Origin: Promethearchaeia archaeon
GTDB taxonomy: Archaea > Asgardarchaeota > Lokiarchaeia > Sigyniarchaeales > SOKP01
Length of the DNA: 6,422 bases
Assembly: GCA_029856375.1 (NCBI GenBank)
Contig: JAHQWX010000111.1
Coordinates: 1 to 6,422 of the forward strand
Direction: 5' to 3'
The notes beneath the pieces are model-generated. The model was not told where the DNA came from. It saw only the letters and a program-made list of their open reading frames with translations, and ran no database searches. The position numbers were made by a program, and so were the translations under genes. The number at the start of each line of letters is the position of its first letter. Within the stretch, counting starts at the first letter, position 1. Positions 1 to 6,422 of the stretch are shown here, piece by piece.

Positions 1-529
1 CAACGCTTTAGGGCTTTCTGGTATTGATGGAAGTTTAATTGTCGCAGAGAGAAAAGATAAGATAATGGTCATGATTAACGATAAAAGGATCATAAAAAGA
101 GACGAATATTCTGGAAAAGCGATATCTGCAAATGGGAATCTTATTGAACTTTTATTTGGCAACAATTATCTCCCAATAATTGGGTGTCTTGCGAAGAGCG
201 AAGAAGGGGATATAGTGAATGTAGATGGGGATAGAGCGGCAAGCGTTGTCGCACAAGCTATTAAGGCCAATATCTTATTGAGCCTAACAGATGTGGAGGG
301 TATTTACAAAGATTTTGAAAATAAAACCGGTCTCATTGATAAGATTTCGCTGACTGAAGCTGAAAACCTACTAGATTCCATAAAGGGAGGTATGAAAAAG
401 AAGATTTTTGCGGTTTTAGAAGCATTTAAATACGGCATTGAGAAAGTTATTATATCGTCTGGATTAATTGAAAATCCTATACTTAGTTCATTAGAACAAA
501 ATAAGGGAACAGTTATAGAAAATGTCTGA
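1..529 (+). CDS. lysZ: [LysW]-aminoadipate/[LysW]-glutamate kinase, 3' part (5' end outside window)
   Basis: Amino-acid kinase that phosphorylates the gamma/delta carboxylate of the LysW-bound aminoadipate (lysine branch) or glutamate (arginine branch); cytoplasmic. The first full codon is at 2 and 175 residues are visible; the family is usually about 260, so roughly the first third is missing. An internal ATG at 65 is not the start, because the frame stays open to the left edge and that stretch encodes the family motif NALGLSGIDG (visible residues 1-10). Further landmarks are N-x-D-G-D at 73-77 (active-site loop of the ArgB/LysZ fold), LTDVEG at 95-100, the GGM-xx-K nucleotide/phosphate motif at 129-134, and a C-terminal VIISSGLIENPI segment as in LysZ. 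It overlaps the lysK homologue downstream, which supports LysZ over plain ArgB. Many archaea use one bifunctional enzyme for both branches, and the sequence alone does not settle which substrate dominates here. Confidence 0.9.
   Translation, partial: NALGLSGIDGSLIVAERKDKIMVMINDKRIIKRDEYSGKAISANGNLIELLFGNNYLPIIGCLAKSEEGDIVNVDGDRAASVVAQAIKANILLSLTDVEGIYKDFENKTGLIDKISLTEAENLLDSIKGGMKKKIFAVLEAFKYGIEKVIISSGLIENPILSSLEQNKGTVIENV
522..529 (+). other. Start/stop overlap of lysZ and lysK
   Basis: The lysK start codon ATG (522-524) lies inside the last codons of lysZ, whose stop TGA is at 527-529, giving an 8-base overlap in a different frame. No convincing Shine-Dalgarno sequence is at normal spacing; the nearest purine run, AGGG, ends about 14 bases upstream. 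Translational coupling of the two genes is therefore the likely way lysK is initiated (inference). Confidence 0.8.
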
Positions 530-2393
530 GGAAGCCAAAGAGTTTTTAATAAAATGTATAAAATTTTACAGTCCATCGGGAAAAGAAACTCAATACGCGA
601 ACTTTTTAAAAAAATTCTTAGAAGAGCGAGGCTTTGAGGTTAAGAAGGATAAAAAGAGAAATTTAATTGCTGAGAAAGGCTCCGGACGACCTATTCTTTT
701 TCTTGCGTCACATTTAGACACAATTCCTGGCAAGTTGAAAGTTTACGAAAAGGATGGAAAAATTTTTGGAAGGGGGGCTGTTGACTGTAAACCATCCTTA
801 GCAGCGATAGTATTCGCTCTAGCAAATCTTGATTTTGAAAAGCTAAAGGTAGGCAAGGTTATATTTGCAGGTATTGTTAAAGAGGAGACGAGTTTAGAAG
901 GAATGGAGGAAATTTTTAAATCAGACATTCTACCAGATTATTCTGTTTTTGGAGAACCTACGAATAGCGATAGAATTTGTTACGCGTATAAGGGAAGACT
1001 ATGGATAACAGTTAAAGTATCAACTGATACGGGACATGTCGCATCATCTTGGAACTATACTAACGCTGTTGAGGTCTGTCTTGAAATATGGAACCACATA
1101 AAGCTAATATCCGAGGATCTCTCTGCTTATTCGAGGGCGGTACTGGAGGAAGCTGATTTTTTTAACTCAATTATTGCGAATTTAACTAGAATAACAGGCG
1201 GTGAAATCGCGAACTGCGTTCCCGCAGAGTGTGAAATGGATATCGACATCAGATTTCCTCCTACAATAAAGGCGGACAGCATAATTGATATTTTGAACTT
1301 TTTTATTAAGAAATTGAAAACGAAATACGAATATAGTATTAATATTGATATTAAAAGCAAAATTGAAGCGTACGAATTAGACCAAGGTAATATGTTGATT
1401 GGAGCACTACGATGGGCAATTTTTCAATCGACAGATAAGAAGCCAGTCTTAATTAAAAAAACGGGTACAACCTTTTCAAACATGATTGCTAACCATTATA
1501 AAATCCCCGTGATTACATATGGTCCCGGAGACCCAAAATTAGAACACACTAATGATGAATATATCGAGATAGAGGATTTTATTCAAGCAATTGAGACATA
1601 TCAGAAATTTATTCCTAAGCTTAAAGAAATGTACGATAAATCAAAAAAGCCGAAAGTTAAAATTCCTTTAAACCTTAAGGAAAGGAAAATTATCGAAGAG
1701 ATTAAGAAAAACTATGCAAATATAAATTATACCGACGACGAGGGGCACATTAAATCGTTATTACTTAATTACAACGATATAAATGAAATTTCAGAAATAC
1801 CAAAATTAAGTGAATTAACTGAATTAAGGGAACTTTGGCTCGAAGGAAATGAATTAACATCTATGAAAGGATTAGAAAAATTAGTCAAATTAGAGGGTTT
1901 GCGGCTAGGAGAAAATCAAATAACTAAGATTGAAGGTTTGGAAAGTTTAGTAAATTTAAAAGCTATATCCTTAAACGATAATAAAATCGAGGAATTGGAA
2001 GGATTAGATAATTTGGAAAATCTTATAACCTTAAATCTGAATTTGAACCAAATAAGTGAACTGAAAGGCTTAGAAAATTTAAGAAATCTAGAAGTACTCG
2101 ATTTATCCGATAATAAGATAAGCGACATATATGGGCTCGACTCGCTAACGAATTTGCAACAGCTTCATATGAGATTCAACGAAATTTGGGCGATCACTGG
2201 TTTACACAATCTATCGAATCTACGTATTTTATACTTAGATGGAAATAAAATCACCGAACTCTTTGGTTTAGAGAATCTAACAAATCTTGAAACTATTGGG
2301 TTATCTAAAAATCCTTTTAACAATCAGAAGGATTTGGAAAAGTCTTACGAGAGTGCACAACATATCGTTGAATATTGTAAAGAAAAATCATAA
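522..2393 (+). CDS. lysK: [LysW]-lysine/ornithine hydrolase (M20 peptidase family) fused to a C-terminal leucine-rich repeat domain
   Basis: Residues 1-370 are a complete M20 metallopeptidase of the LysK type, which hydrolyses LysW-gamma-lysine (or LysW-ornithine) to release the free amino acid at the last step of the carrier pathway. All expected dinuclear metal-site residues are present: H64 and D66 in SHLDTIPG, D88 in GRGAVDCK, E121/E122 in KEETS (general base and ligand), E145 in GEP and H342 in EHTNDE. H172 in TGH lies in the dimerisation/lid domain. The usual enzyme ends near residue 370. Here the frame continues through a charged linker (371-385) into an LRR domain: a lead-in at 385-408, a half repeat at about 409-425, an irregular repeat at 426-449, then seven exact 22-residue repeats at 450-603 and a helical cap at 604-623. 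The start overlaps the lysZ stop, and the N-terminus begins where LysK normally begins. LysK activity is well supported. The LRR role is unknown; protein binding is the usual LRR function. An in-frame ATG at 1629 could in principle give a separate LRR product, but I see no ribosome binding site before it. Confidence 0.88.
   Translation: MSEEAKEFLIKCIKFYSPSGKETQYANFLKKFLEERGFEVKKDKKRNLIAEKGSGRPILFLASHLDTIPGKLKVYEKDGKIFGRGAVDCKPSLAAIVFALANLDFEKLKVGKVIFAGIVKEETSLEGMEEIFKSDILPDYSVFGEPTNSDRICYAYKGRLWITVKVSTDTGHVASSWNYTNAVEVCLEIWNHIKLISEDLSAYSRAVLEEADFFNSIIANLTRITGGEIANCVPAECEMDIDIRFPPTIKADSIIDILNFFIKKLKTKYEYSINIDIKSKIEAYELDQGNMLIGALRWAIFQSTDKKPVLIKKTGTTFSNMIANHYKIPVITYGPGDPKLEHTNDEYIEIEDFIQAIETYQKFIPKLKEMYDKSKKPKVKIPLNLKERKIIEEIKKNYANINYTDDEGHIKSLLLNYNDINEISEIPKLSELTELRELWLEGNELTSMKGLEKLVKLEGLRLGENQITKIEGLESLVNLKAISLNDNKIEELEGLDNLENLITLNLNLNQISELKGLENLRNLEVLDLSDNKISDIYGLDSLTNLQQLHMRFNEIWAITGLHNLSNLRILYLDGNKITELFGLENLTNLETIGLSKNPFNNQKDLEKSYESAQHIVEYCKEKS
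1797..2330 (+). repeat. Leucine-rich repeat coding array (SDS22-like 22-residue units, about 66-bp period)
   Basis: This segment encodes residues 426-603 of the LysK-LRR fusion. After an irregular 24-residue unit (426-449), seven units begin at G450, G472, G494, G516, G538, G560 and G582, exactly 22 residues apart. They follow the pattern G-L-x-x-L-x-x-L-x-x-L-x-L-x-x-N-x-I-x-x-(I/L). The period and consensus match the SDS22-like LRR class, which forms a curved solenoid for protein contacts. The last unit degenerates after NPFN into a capping helix. The units vary enough in both DNA and protein that the array does not look freshly expanded. Confidence 0.93.
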
Positions 2394-2416
2394 AGTTAAA
2401 TTTAATTCAAATTTAA
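2394..2416. terminator. Possible AT-only inverted repeat at the convergent gene junction
   Basis: The two opposing genes have only 8 bases between their stop codons (2394-2401). A perfect 8-bp inverted repeat lies across the junction: TTAAATTT at 2396-2403 and AAATTTAA at 2409-2416, with a 5-base loop. It has no G or C in the stem, overlaps the 3' end of the minus-strand gene, and could arise by chance in such AT-rich DNA. Archaeal termination usually relies on T-rich tracts rather than hairpins, so the call is weak; transcription from both sides must nevertheless end somewhere near here. Confidence 0.2.
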
Positions 2417-4720
2417 TTTCAATCCTAGCTTCTGACAATAATCTTTTATTTTCTTGAATTCCTCGTCATCTAGAAGCGTGGTCTGTTTTTTTTGAATGTT
2501 TAACATTTTACAAAAGAACTTACCGTAATAAGTTTTAAAATACGGTGCAAACTCGTATTTATCATCCGATTTTTTGAGAGTGCGCGCTTCAAACTCTTTT
2601 TTTCTTATAGAAACAATATCTTCAATGTATTTTATAAATGGAGTGTTCTGGAATTTTTTAATATCGAAAATTATTGTGCTTCCGGGTTGATTTTCTTGAA
2701 TTTTTTGCGATATAAACTTATGAATTTCGTTAAAAAATGCTTCCTTAAGAGAATTTAAATCGTCGTATTTGGGTAATAAATCGTTCATTATTCGCGAGAA
2801 ATTATAATTGATACCGGAAATGAGATTTTGAAGGTTTAGTAGAAGAATTAATTTATCGTATGATTTTTCTGGATTCGCTTTAATTGAAGAAAAAATTACA
2901 TCTTTATGTTCTTTAATGAATTTAAACAAAAACTCATTGAACGCTTGCTTAAAATTTTCGTAATTTCCTATATAGGATTGATTTGGGTTGTTGTTTACGA
3001 TATCGTACGCATCAAAAGGTGATATTTCCTTTTCTATAACAGATTTTACCAAATGTAATGGAAAATATCTTTCGATAAATTCGGTCCCCCGGGTAATTGC
3101 CTGTATTGCTTCTTGGAACGTACATTTATGGAGTAGCTGAATCGTTTTTAAGATATTCCCTTCTATAGAAAGAGCCTCTTTTTTACAAAAACATAAATCA
3201 AAGGGTTTTAATTCCGGAGTTAAGGGATTGTTTGGATCTGGAATTATTTGCCTTGCGTCATAGGCATTTACTAGGCATCCTTTTTGAGGCGAATTTGCTA
3301 AATCCCATTCAATCAATATCGTATCGTCAGGATCGATCGTCTTATATTCGATAAAATCAAATCGTTTTGCTTCGTCTTGAAGGAGTGTTAAACCTTCTTG
3401 AAGCGTAAAGGTTTGCTCGGTATCCTGCCAAAATTGATTTTTATAATACAGAATATCTGTTTTATTAAAGTCATCCTCAAATAATTCCTTAAAAATGAAA
3501 TAGTTTATTCCAATTTCTTGCGATGATATAACATTTTCGTTGATGGGATTAAAACCTATGTGATCAATTATATATTTATATGCGGGAATATTCATGTTTT
3601 TGGGATCGTGAACGACATAATACAGATTTCGTTTTTTCTGTAAATTAAGAGAAGATTTATTAATTTTAAAACGCTCAATTAGAATCCTTAGAAATGCAAA
3701 TTTTTTTAAATAGACTTTTTTCTCAAGATCGTTGATTTCTTCCTCGTATACATTGTAAGCATTAATGTATATTGATTTTTCTATATTGAATAGGTCAAAG
3801 TGTTTTGTTAGCAATTTCAATTCGTCAATCAGACAGAAATTCTCAATTTGTTTTAAGAAATAGTCCAAGATTTTGCCTTGAAATTTTTCTAAATCTTCTT
3901 GTTTTAAACAATCCTTAAATTTCGAATTTAATTCTCCTAGTTTTTTAGAATAGTTTTTAATTATATAAATTGAGAAATAATTCTCGTTAAGATTGGGACC
4001 TTTAATCATTTCGTCGCATTTATCAAAAAAATTGAGGAAGAATTCAATATTTATGTAATCAAAAATATATCTTATTGATTCAATCATTTTGAGTATATCA
4101 AATAATGAATACTCGTTTAAAGTAGGAATTAACTTTTTGAAAGCCTTTTCAACATGTTTAGAGACTAATTCGTGGTGTTCTGAAACGATTAATTCAGAAA
4201 ATTCAAAGAATTCTATTAATAAATTATATTTTAACGAAGATTTCAGATATTTAGCGATGATTTCTTTAGATTCTCTTTTATTAAAATACGCTTTTTTGAT
4301 ATAATTGAGGCCTTCAACAAACTTTTTTTGACTAAAACACGCATCAGATTCAATAAGATACGCTTCATTCTTAAGAGTAGAACCAAGATCTTCGGAGATT
4401 AAATTATATTGCTCGAAGTTGTCTAAAATTTTTACTGCCAAATTTATTGGCATGATTAGAAACGATTTTACAATGTGAAAACATATTTTTTGTTTTAAAA
4501 AATAAGGACAATCGTGAAAAATAAATAGATTTTCGTTATTTACGATTATGTGAAATTCTCTATTATTCTCATCCAGAATGATTGCTCGAAAATCAATAGG
4601 TTCTTCTGTTTCCTTAATTATATTCATTTGACTTGCAAGGAATTTATTTGCCTTTGAGAATAAGACCTGTCCAAATTTTTCCTTTACCAAATTTGTTCTT
4701 TCTTCGTTGGTAATAGTCAT
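2402..4720 (-). CDS. SWIM-like zinc finger protein, large helical protein of unknown function
   Basis: A 772-residue protein whose only recognisable domain is N-terminal. Residues 55-90 form a beta-strand lead-in followed by H69-x-C71-x8-C80-x-H82 inside FHDCPYFLKQKICFHIVK. This has the spacing and flanks (CPYF...C-x-H-I) of a SWIM zinc finger, normally C-x-C-xn-C-x-H, with His replacing the first Cys. SWIM domains bind nucleic acid or protein partners. Residues about 90-350 are mostly alpha-helical, with a TPR-like stretch around 116-160; this is judged by eye. Residues 365-560 look like a mixed alpha/beta region, with a second Cys/His cluster (C510, C512, H531, C533). The C-terminus is again helical and charged. 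No signal peptide or membrane segment is evident, so it is probably cytoplasmic. The ATG start is 17 bases after the vWA stop codon with no strong ribosome binding site, and no earlier in-frame start exists in that gap. Co-transcription with the vWA gene suggests a shared complex. I do not recognise the rest and assign no enzymatic role. Confidence 0.8.
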   Translation of the reverse strand: MTITNEERTNLVKEKFGQVLFSKANKFLASQMNIIKETEEPIDFRAIILDENNREFHIIVNNENLFIFHDCPYFLKQKICFHIVKSFLIMPINLAVKILDNFEQYNLISEDLGSTLKNEAYLIESDACFSQKKFVEGLNYIKKAYFNKRESKEIIAKYLKSSLKYNLLIEFFEFSELIVSEHHELVSKHVEKAFKKLIPTLNEYSLFDILKMIESIRYIFDYINIEFFLNFFDKCDEMIKGPNLNENYFSIYIIKNYSKKLGELNSKFKDCLKQEDLEKFQGKILDYFLKQIENFCLIDELKLLTKHFDLFNIEKSIYINAYNVYEEEINDLEKKVYLKKFAFLRILIERFKINKSSLNLQKKRNLYYVVHDPKNMNIPAYKYIIDHIGFNPINENVISSQEIGINYFIFKELFEDDFNKTDILYYKNQFWQDTEQTFTLQEGLTLLQDEAKRFDFIEYKTIDPDDTILIEWDLANSPQKGCLVNAYDARQIIPDPNNPLTPELKPFDLCFCKKEALSIEGNILKTIQLLHKCTFQEAIQAITRGTEFIERYFPLHLVKSVIEKEISPFDAYDIVNNNPNQSYIGNYENFKQAFNEFLFKFIKEHKDVIFSSIKANPEKSYDKLILLLNLQNLISGINYNFSRIMNDLLPKYDDLNSLKEAFFNEIHKFISQKIQENQPGSTIIFDIKKFQNTPFIKYIEDIVSIRKKEFEARTLKKSDDKYEFAPYFKTYYGKFFCKMLNIQKKQTTLLDDEEFKKIKDYCQKLGLKLNLN
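4475..4516 (-). other. SWIM-type zinc finger core (H-x-C-x8-C-x-H)
   Basis: Encodes residues 69-82 of the 772-residue protein. The putative ligands are H69, C71, C80 and H82. The hydrophobic and aromatic residues between them (PYF) and the I-V-x-x-F helix after the last His match the compact SWIM fold. His in place of the first Cys can still bind zinc, but I cannot show that from sequence alone. Confidence 0.7.
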
Positions 4721-4737
4721 TTGGACTCGTTTTTATT

Positions 4738-6422
4738 TTATAGATCTGCAATTATATCAGCAATTAATTTTGGGAATTCTTCCCAATTTTTAACGGTTAA
4801 AAGCTGCCCTCCCGAAATCTTTGCTAGTTTTTTAGCAAATTTTGCATCGTAATTTTCGTAGGGGACTACTAAAATAAACTTAATATTGAGCGATTTCATT
4901 TTTTTCAATTCGTCTGCTGCTTCGTGAAAGTCGTAAATAGCAGCATCCGTAAACAACACATTTATCTTTTCTTTTGTATAACCTTTCTTTTGGAACTGAT
5001 TTCTCGCCCATTCTAATGCTCTTTGTATACGAGTTCCACCTCTTGCTTTTACTGATAAAAGTTCGTCAGCTAATTCCTCAAGATCAGTATCCTCATCGAT
5101 ATCTTTTACTTTATGAGTATTAGATTCAAAAAAGACAATTGCTAGCTCGTCTTTTCTCATTCCATATATTAACATAACCGTGCAGATAGCCATATAGGCT
5201 AGCTTTTCTCCGGTCATGCTTCCAGATATATCAAGCTCGAAGCAGACGGATCTCTGACCTCTCCCGGTTTCATATACAAGAAAATCATCATAGTCAATGT
5301 ATTCAATTCTTTTACCTTTTTCTAAGATATTCATTAAAGTTGATTCTATATCGACATTCTCAAAATCATCCCCGATTTGATAAGGTCTAACTAAGTTAAG
5401 AGGGATTGGTCCTGAGATTGAGCTTCCTATTCGCGCTCTCGAATAAAAAATCCCGAGATCAACTAAAATTTTCTTTGCAAGTTCTTTAATTCTGCCTTTC
5501 GCTTCTGATGGCAAATTATTTCTGTGAAGATACCATTGTTTTAGAAGATTGGCTCCGTCGCCGGCGTTTAAAGAGGATATTAATTTATCTCTTCCAACAT
5601 TTCCACCGAGTTCTTGAGCACTATTAACGGCTTGTTTTAAGTCAAAGTGTCCAATAGCGCCTAAGGCACTTCTATTATCTGATCCAAGGGCGGCAGCCAT
5701 TAATTCTTTAATTTGTTCTGGATTTAATTGATCTTTCAATTGATTTAACAATTGAGAGACTCTATCAAAGTTTTCCATTCCTTTTTGAACTAACTTCTTA
5801 AGAATTTGGAAGTTTGGCTCTATTAATTCATAAATTTCATCTTCTTCCATTCCAATTTCGTTCCCAATCCTCTCGATATCTTTGGGATCAGGATTTAAAC
5901 CAATATTTCTTAAAAATTCGACCGAATCTCTTAATTCAGAAGGATCTCTGCAAGATTCGAGCGTTTTTTTCATGATATCGGGAATTTTTTGTGATATCTT
6001 TTGACTACATTGCAAATTCTGTGCAGCGTTAATTAGTTTTTGGAGTTGATGGGATAAATTTTTAAACGCTTCTGGGGATTTTACATTGTTGAATGCGTCT
6101 TCTACTGATTTTTGAAGCGATTTATTAAATAATGAATGCCAATCGCTACTTGCAATTGAACAACTTCCCATAGAATCCAATGGCGGAGCATTTCGGTTAT
6201 CTTTTATTTCTTTATTGTATTTCTCAAATAAACCTTCTCTTAAGTTAGTTCCAAAATACTGATCTAAGGTTCGAACAAGATTATAATTGTGTTCAAAAGA
6301 CGATTGTTGGATTGATTTATTAAAGACTTTTTCCTTTTCGAAGTCTGGAACATACCCGAAGTTATGAGCAGCGTTAAAAACTTGATCGAGATTTTGAATT
6401 TGATCCTTTAATTTTTGCTTTA
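4738..6422 (-). CDS. vWA domain protein with complete MIDAS (CoxE/MoxR-associated type), 5' end outside window
   Basis: The visible part is 560 residues, counted from the first full codon at 6420. A TTG at 6180-6178 could be taken as a start (480 residues), but the same frame stays open for 80 more codons to the right edge with normal-looking protein, so the true start is outside. Residues 1 to about 330 are helical, polar and Gln/Asn/Lys-rich. Residues 338-384 hold the conserved pre-vWA segment (PIPLNLVRPYQIGDDFENVD, then IEYIDYDDFLVYE). The C-terminal vWA domain (391-560) has every MIDAS residue: D397-x-S399-x-S401 in DISGS, T463 in GGTR and D492 in FTDAA. It should therefore bind Mg2+ and a partner carboxylate. 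There is no signal peptide in the visible part and no membrane segment, so it is probably cytoplasmic. In this class the vWA protein works as adaptor for a MoxR-type AAA+ ATPase that remodels or inserts metal into client proteins; the ATPase is not in the window. The downstream SWIM gene follows after 17 bases, suggesting one operon. Confidence 0.88.
   Translation of the reverse strand, partial: KQKLKDQIQNLDQVFNAAHNFGYVPDFEKEKVFNKSIQQSSFEHNYNLVRTLDQYFGTNLREGLFEKYNKEIKDNRNAPPLDSMGSCSIASSDWHSLFNKSLQKSVEDAFNNVKSPEAFKNLSHQLQKLINAAQNLQCSQKISQKIPDIMKKTLESCRDPSELRDSVEFLRNIGLNPDPKDIERIGNEIGMEEDEIYELIEPNFQILKKLVQKGMENFDRVSQLLNQLKDQLNPEQIKELMAAALGSDNRSALGAIGHFDLKQAVNSAQELGGNVGRDKLISSLNAGDGANLLKQWYLHRNNLPSEAKGRIKELAKKILVDLGIFYSRARIGSSISGPIPLNLVRPYQIGDDFENVDIESTLMNILEKGKRIEYIDYDDFLVYETGRGQRSVCFELDISGSMTGEKLAYMAICTVMLIYGMRKDELAIVFFESNTHKVKDIDEDTDLEELADELLSVKARGGTRIQRALEWARNQFQKKGYTKEKINVLFTDAAIYDFHEAADELKKMKSLNIKFILVVPYENYDAKFAKKLAKISGGQLLTVKNWEEFPKLIADIIADL
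4741..5250 (-). other. vWA domain with MIDAS metal site
   Basis: Rossmann-like vWA fold at the C-terminus of the partial protein. The DxSxS motif is encoded at 5218-5232, the MIDAS Thr at 5032-5034 and the MIDAS Asp at 4945-4947. Alternating hydrophobic strands (VCFELDIS, ELAIVFF, INVLFTDA, IKFILVVP, GQLLTV) and intervening helices follow the expected order. The domain is complete and ends at the stop codon. Confidence 0.9.

Noticed and set aside
65..67. ATG at 65 as the start of the kinase gene
   Set aside because: The frame is open to the left edge, and the 21 upstream codons encode the conserved LysZ motif NALGLSGIDG; this is an internal Met.
304..576. Minus-strand open frame of 90 codons opposite lysZ/lysK
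   Set aside because: It lies antisense to the well-supported lysZ motifs, crosses the lysZ/lysK junction, and has no recognisable protein features.
743..2128. Three minus-strand open frames opposite lysK-LRR (743-928, 1127-1360, 1916-2128)
   Set aside because: All lie antisense to conserved M20 or LRR coding sequence. Their Ser/Leu/Phe-rich composition is what the reverse strand of Lys/Glu/Leu codons yields; the one at 1916-2128 merely mirrors the LRR period.
1869..2330. CRISPR-like or tandem DNA repeat
   Set aside because: The 66-base period is explained by 22-residue LRR coding units. The units differ at many bases and there are no unique spacers between identical repeats.
4089..4304. Plus-strand open frame of 71 codons inside the SWIM gene
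   Set aside because: Antisense shadow of the helical region of the 772-residue protein, with no ribosome binding site or family motif.
4721..4737. Promoter between the vWA and SWIM genes
   Set aside because: Only 17 bases are available, too short for a full archaeal promoter plus leader, and the AT-richness is no different from the background.

Overview
The window is AT-rich, tightly packed prokaryotic DNA, and it looks archaeal. The left side carries two consecutive genes of the LysW-carrier (alpha-aminoadipate type) lysine/arginine pathway. The lysine gene is fused to a 22-residue leucine-rich repeat (LRR) array whose N-terminal lead-in (ERKIIEEIKKNY...) and C-terminal cap (AQ-IVEYCKEK) resemble LRR proteins I associate with Lokiarchaeia-like Asgard archaea. 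Archaea is well supported. Asgard/Lokiarchaeal is an inference from family patterns and low G+C, not a proven assignment.

Layout. Plus strand: the 3' part of lysZ (left edge to 529), then a lysK homologue (522-2393) that overlaps it by 8 bases and extends into an LRR domain. Minus strand, convergent with these: a 772-residue protein with an N-terminal SWIM-like zinc finger (4720 down to 2402), preceded by a von Willebrand factor A (vWA) protein with a complete MIDAS metal site. The vWA gene ends at 4738, and its 5' end lies beyond the right edge. The two modules meet tail to tail with 8 bases between their stop codons. There is no gene-free stretch longer than 17 bases, and I saw no RNA gene, mobile element or CRISPR array.

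How the genes work together. LysZ phosphorylates the carrier-bound intermediate, and LysK releases lysine and/or ornithine from LysW at the last step, so lysZ-lysK is a biosynthetic operon fragment. The vWA and SWIM genes are 17 bases apart and probably co-transcribed. vWA proteins of this type are commonly encoded with a MoxR-family AAA+ ATPase, and SWIM proteins recur in such clusters. The window is therefore probably part of a MoxR-vWA-SWIM-like module whose ATPase would lie outside it, most likely upstream of the vWA gene beyond the right edge.

The least ordinary observations are the LysK-LRR fusion, the His-for-Cys variant of the SWIM finger, a second Cys/His cluster in the same protein, and the vWA reading frame continuing past the apparent TTG start to the window edge.
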